Notes under the pieces: model-generated | The model's input: the letters and a program-made list of their open reading frames with translations, nothing else | Databases searched by the model: none | Told to the model about the DNA's origin: nothing | In this document: piece after piece, positions 6,699 through 7,012 of the stretch | How positions within the stretch are numbered: position 1 is the first letter of the stretch | How the letters are laid out: each line of letters begins with the position of its first letter | Source: Bacteroidota bacterium | GTDB lineage: Bacteria > Bacteroidota > Bacteroidia > Bacteroidales > P3 | DNA length: 7,012 nucleotides | Assembly (NCBI GenBank): GCA_030540495.1 | Contig: JAUNWC010000075.1 | Span: forward strand, 1-7,012 | Reading direction: 5' to 3' | Translations under genes and position numbers: made by a program

Positions 6699-6743
6699 GA
6701 AATTTTGTGGTTTGGAAAAAGTTTTTTCAAACCACAAAATTTT
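6699..6743. terminator. Bidirectional terminator between convergent genes
   Basis: A long near-perfect hairpin. AATTTTGTGGTTTG (6701-6714) pairs exactly with 6728-6741. The stem extends inward through one G-U and three A-U pairs to a loop of about 5 nt, and outward by a G-U and an A-U pair. T-rich sequence lies after the stem on the plus strand, and A-rich sequence before it gives U-rich RNA on the minus strand, so it can stop both pheS and the convergent DUF2752 gene. Its right arm overlaps the final codons and TGA of that gene (6727-6729). Confidence 0.85.
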
Positions 6744-7012
6744 GATATATACAATTTAATGCTAAAAGAATCAATAAGATAAAAGAACTTATTTTCATTG
6801 CCTTTGTATTTAGGGTCTTGTGTTTATAGTATGTTATTACAGAAATAATAACCATAAAAAACACATAGAAAATTGGAGGAAAAAGATATACACTCTTTTT
6901 TATTTCTCCACACACTAAGGCTTCTAACGAACGTTGAAAACCACACAAAGGACAACTTATACCAAATAATTTATGGTATATACAAGGCAACATATAAGAG
7001 AAAAAAGCAACA
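6727..7012 (-). CDS. DUF2752 membrane protein, 5' end outside window
   Basis: A small membrane protein of the DUF2752 family, function unknown. The frame stays open to the window edge: the codons before the internal ATG at 6993 read V-A-F-F-S-Y with no stop, so the true start probably lies beyond 7012 and the first hydrophobic segment is cut. The visible part has 94 residues. It carries the family signature, a cysteine (LPCIYH) followed by FGISCPLCGFQRS (CPxCGxxR; Leu where many members have Gly), then LEALVCGEIKKS. Two hydrophobic helices follow, at about 38-54 and 66-85 counted from the internal Met, with the short basic loop YYKHKTLNTKAMK between them. The conserved cysteines suggest metal or redox chemistry, but nothing shows which. 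It converges on pheS, and its stop codon lies inside the shared terminator hairpin. Confidence 0.75.
   Translation of the reverse strand, partial: VAFFSYMLPCIYHKLFGISCPLCGFQRSLEALVCGEIKKSVYLFPPIFYVFFMVIISVITYYKHKTLNTKAMKISSFILLILLALNCIYQNFVV

Noticed and set aside
1..7012. Mobile element, CRISPR array, toxin-antitoxin or defence system
   Set aside because: No transposase, integrase, direct-repeat array or known defence protein is seen. A tRNA gene can serve as an integration site, but no duplicated tRNA 3' end is visible in the window.

Overview
The window looks like ordinary chromosomal core sequence from an A+T-rich member of the Bacteroidota, probably Bacteroidales-like. Four things point there. 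The envelope genes resemble Bacteroidota families: a long BamA with the LRGY loop motif and two tandem OmpH/Skp proteins. PheS carries the four-cysteine insert I associate with that phylum. A small protein matches the Bacteroidota-specific IPExxxVDY family. Intergenic regions carry TAnnTTTG -7 elements, while Shine-Dalgarno sequences are absent or weak.

Layout, left to right. Positions 1-197 are A+T-rich with no gene I can support. A tRNA-Leu(UAG) lies on the minus strand at 245-326, with its own promoter-like sequence (344-375) and an intrinsic terminator (200-234). Next is a five-gene minus-strand cluster, transcribed right to left: IPExxxVDY-family protein (5471-4965), uppS (4944-4192), bamA (4112-1548), ompH copy A (1496-960) and ompH copy B (921-403). 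Gaps are about 20-80 nt and no terminator is visible inside, so this is probably one operon read from a promoter near 5502-5509. It may continue into the tRNA. A 166-nt divergent region separates it from pheS on the plus strand (5638-6672). A long hairpin (6699-6743) ends pheS and overlaps the 3' end of a convergent, window-truncated DUF2752 membrane protein (7012-6727).

Functionally the cluster is about building the envelope. UppS makes the undecaprenyl carrier lipid for peptidoglycan and surface glycans. BamA inserts outer-membrane beta-barrels. The two OmpH/Skp chaperones would hold barrel precursors in the periplasm. The IPExxxVDY protein has no known function, and its place at the head of this operon is a clue worth following. 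pheS (phenylalanyl-tRNA synthetase alpha) has no pheT next to it.

I see no mobile element, CRISPR array, phage gene or defence system, and nothing I would call a new system. The best leads are details: a strongly basic amphipathic insertion in BamA POTRA3, a non-canonical BamA C-terminus, the IPExxxVDY gene in a barrel-assembly operon, and a terminator that shares bases with the end of the convergent gene.
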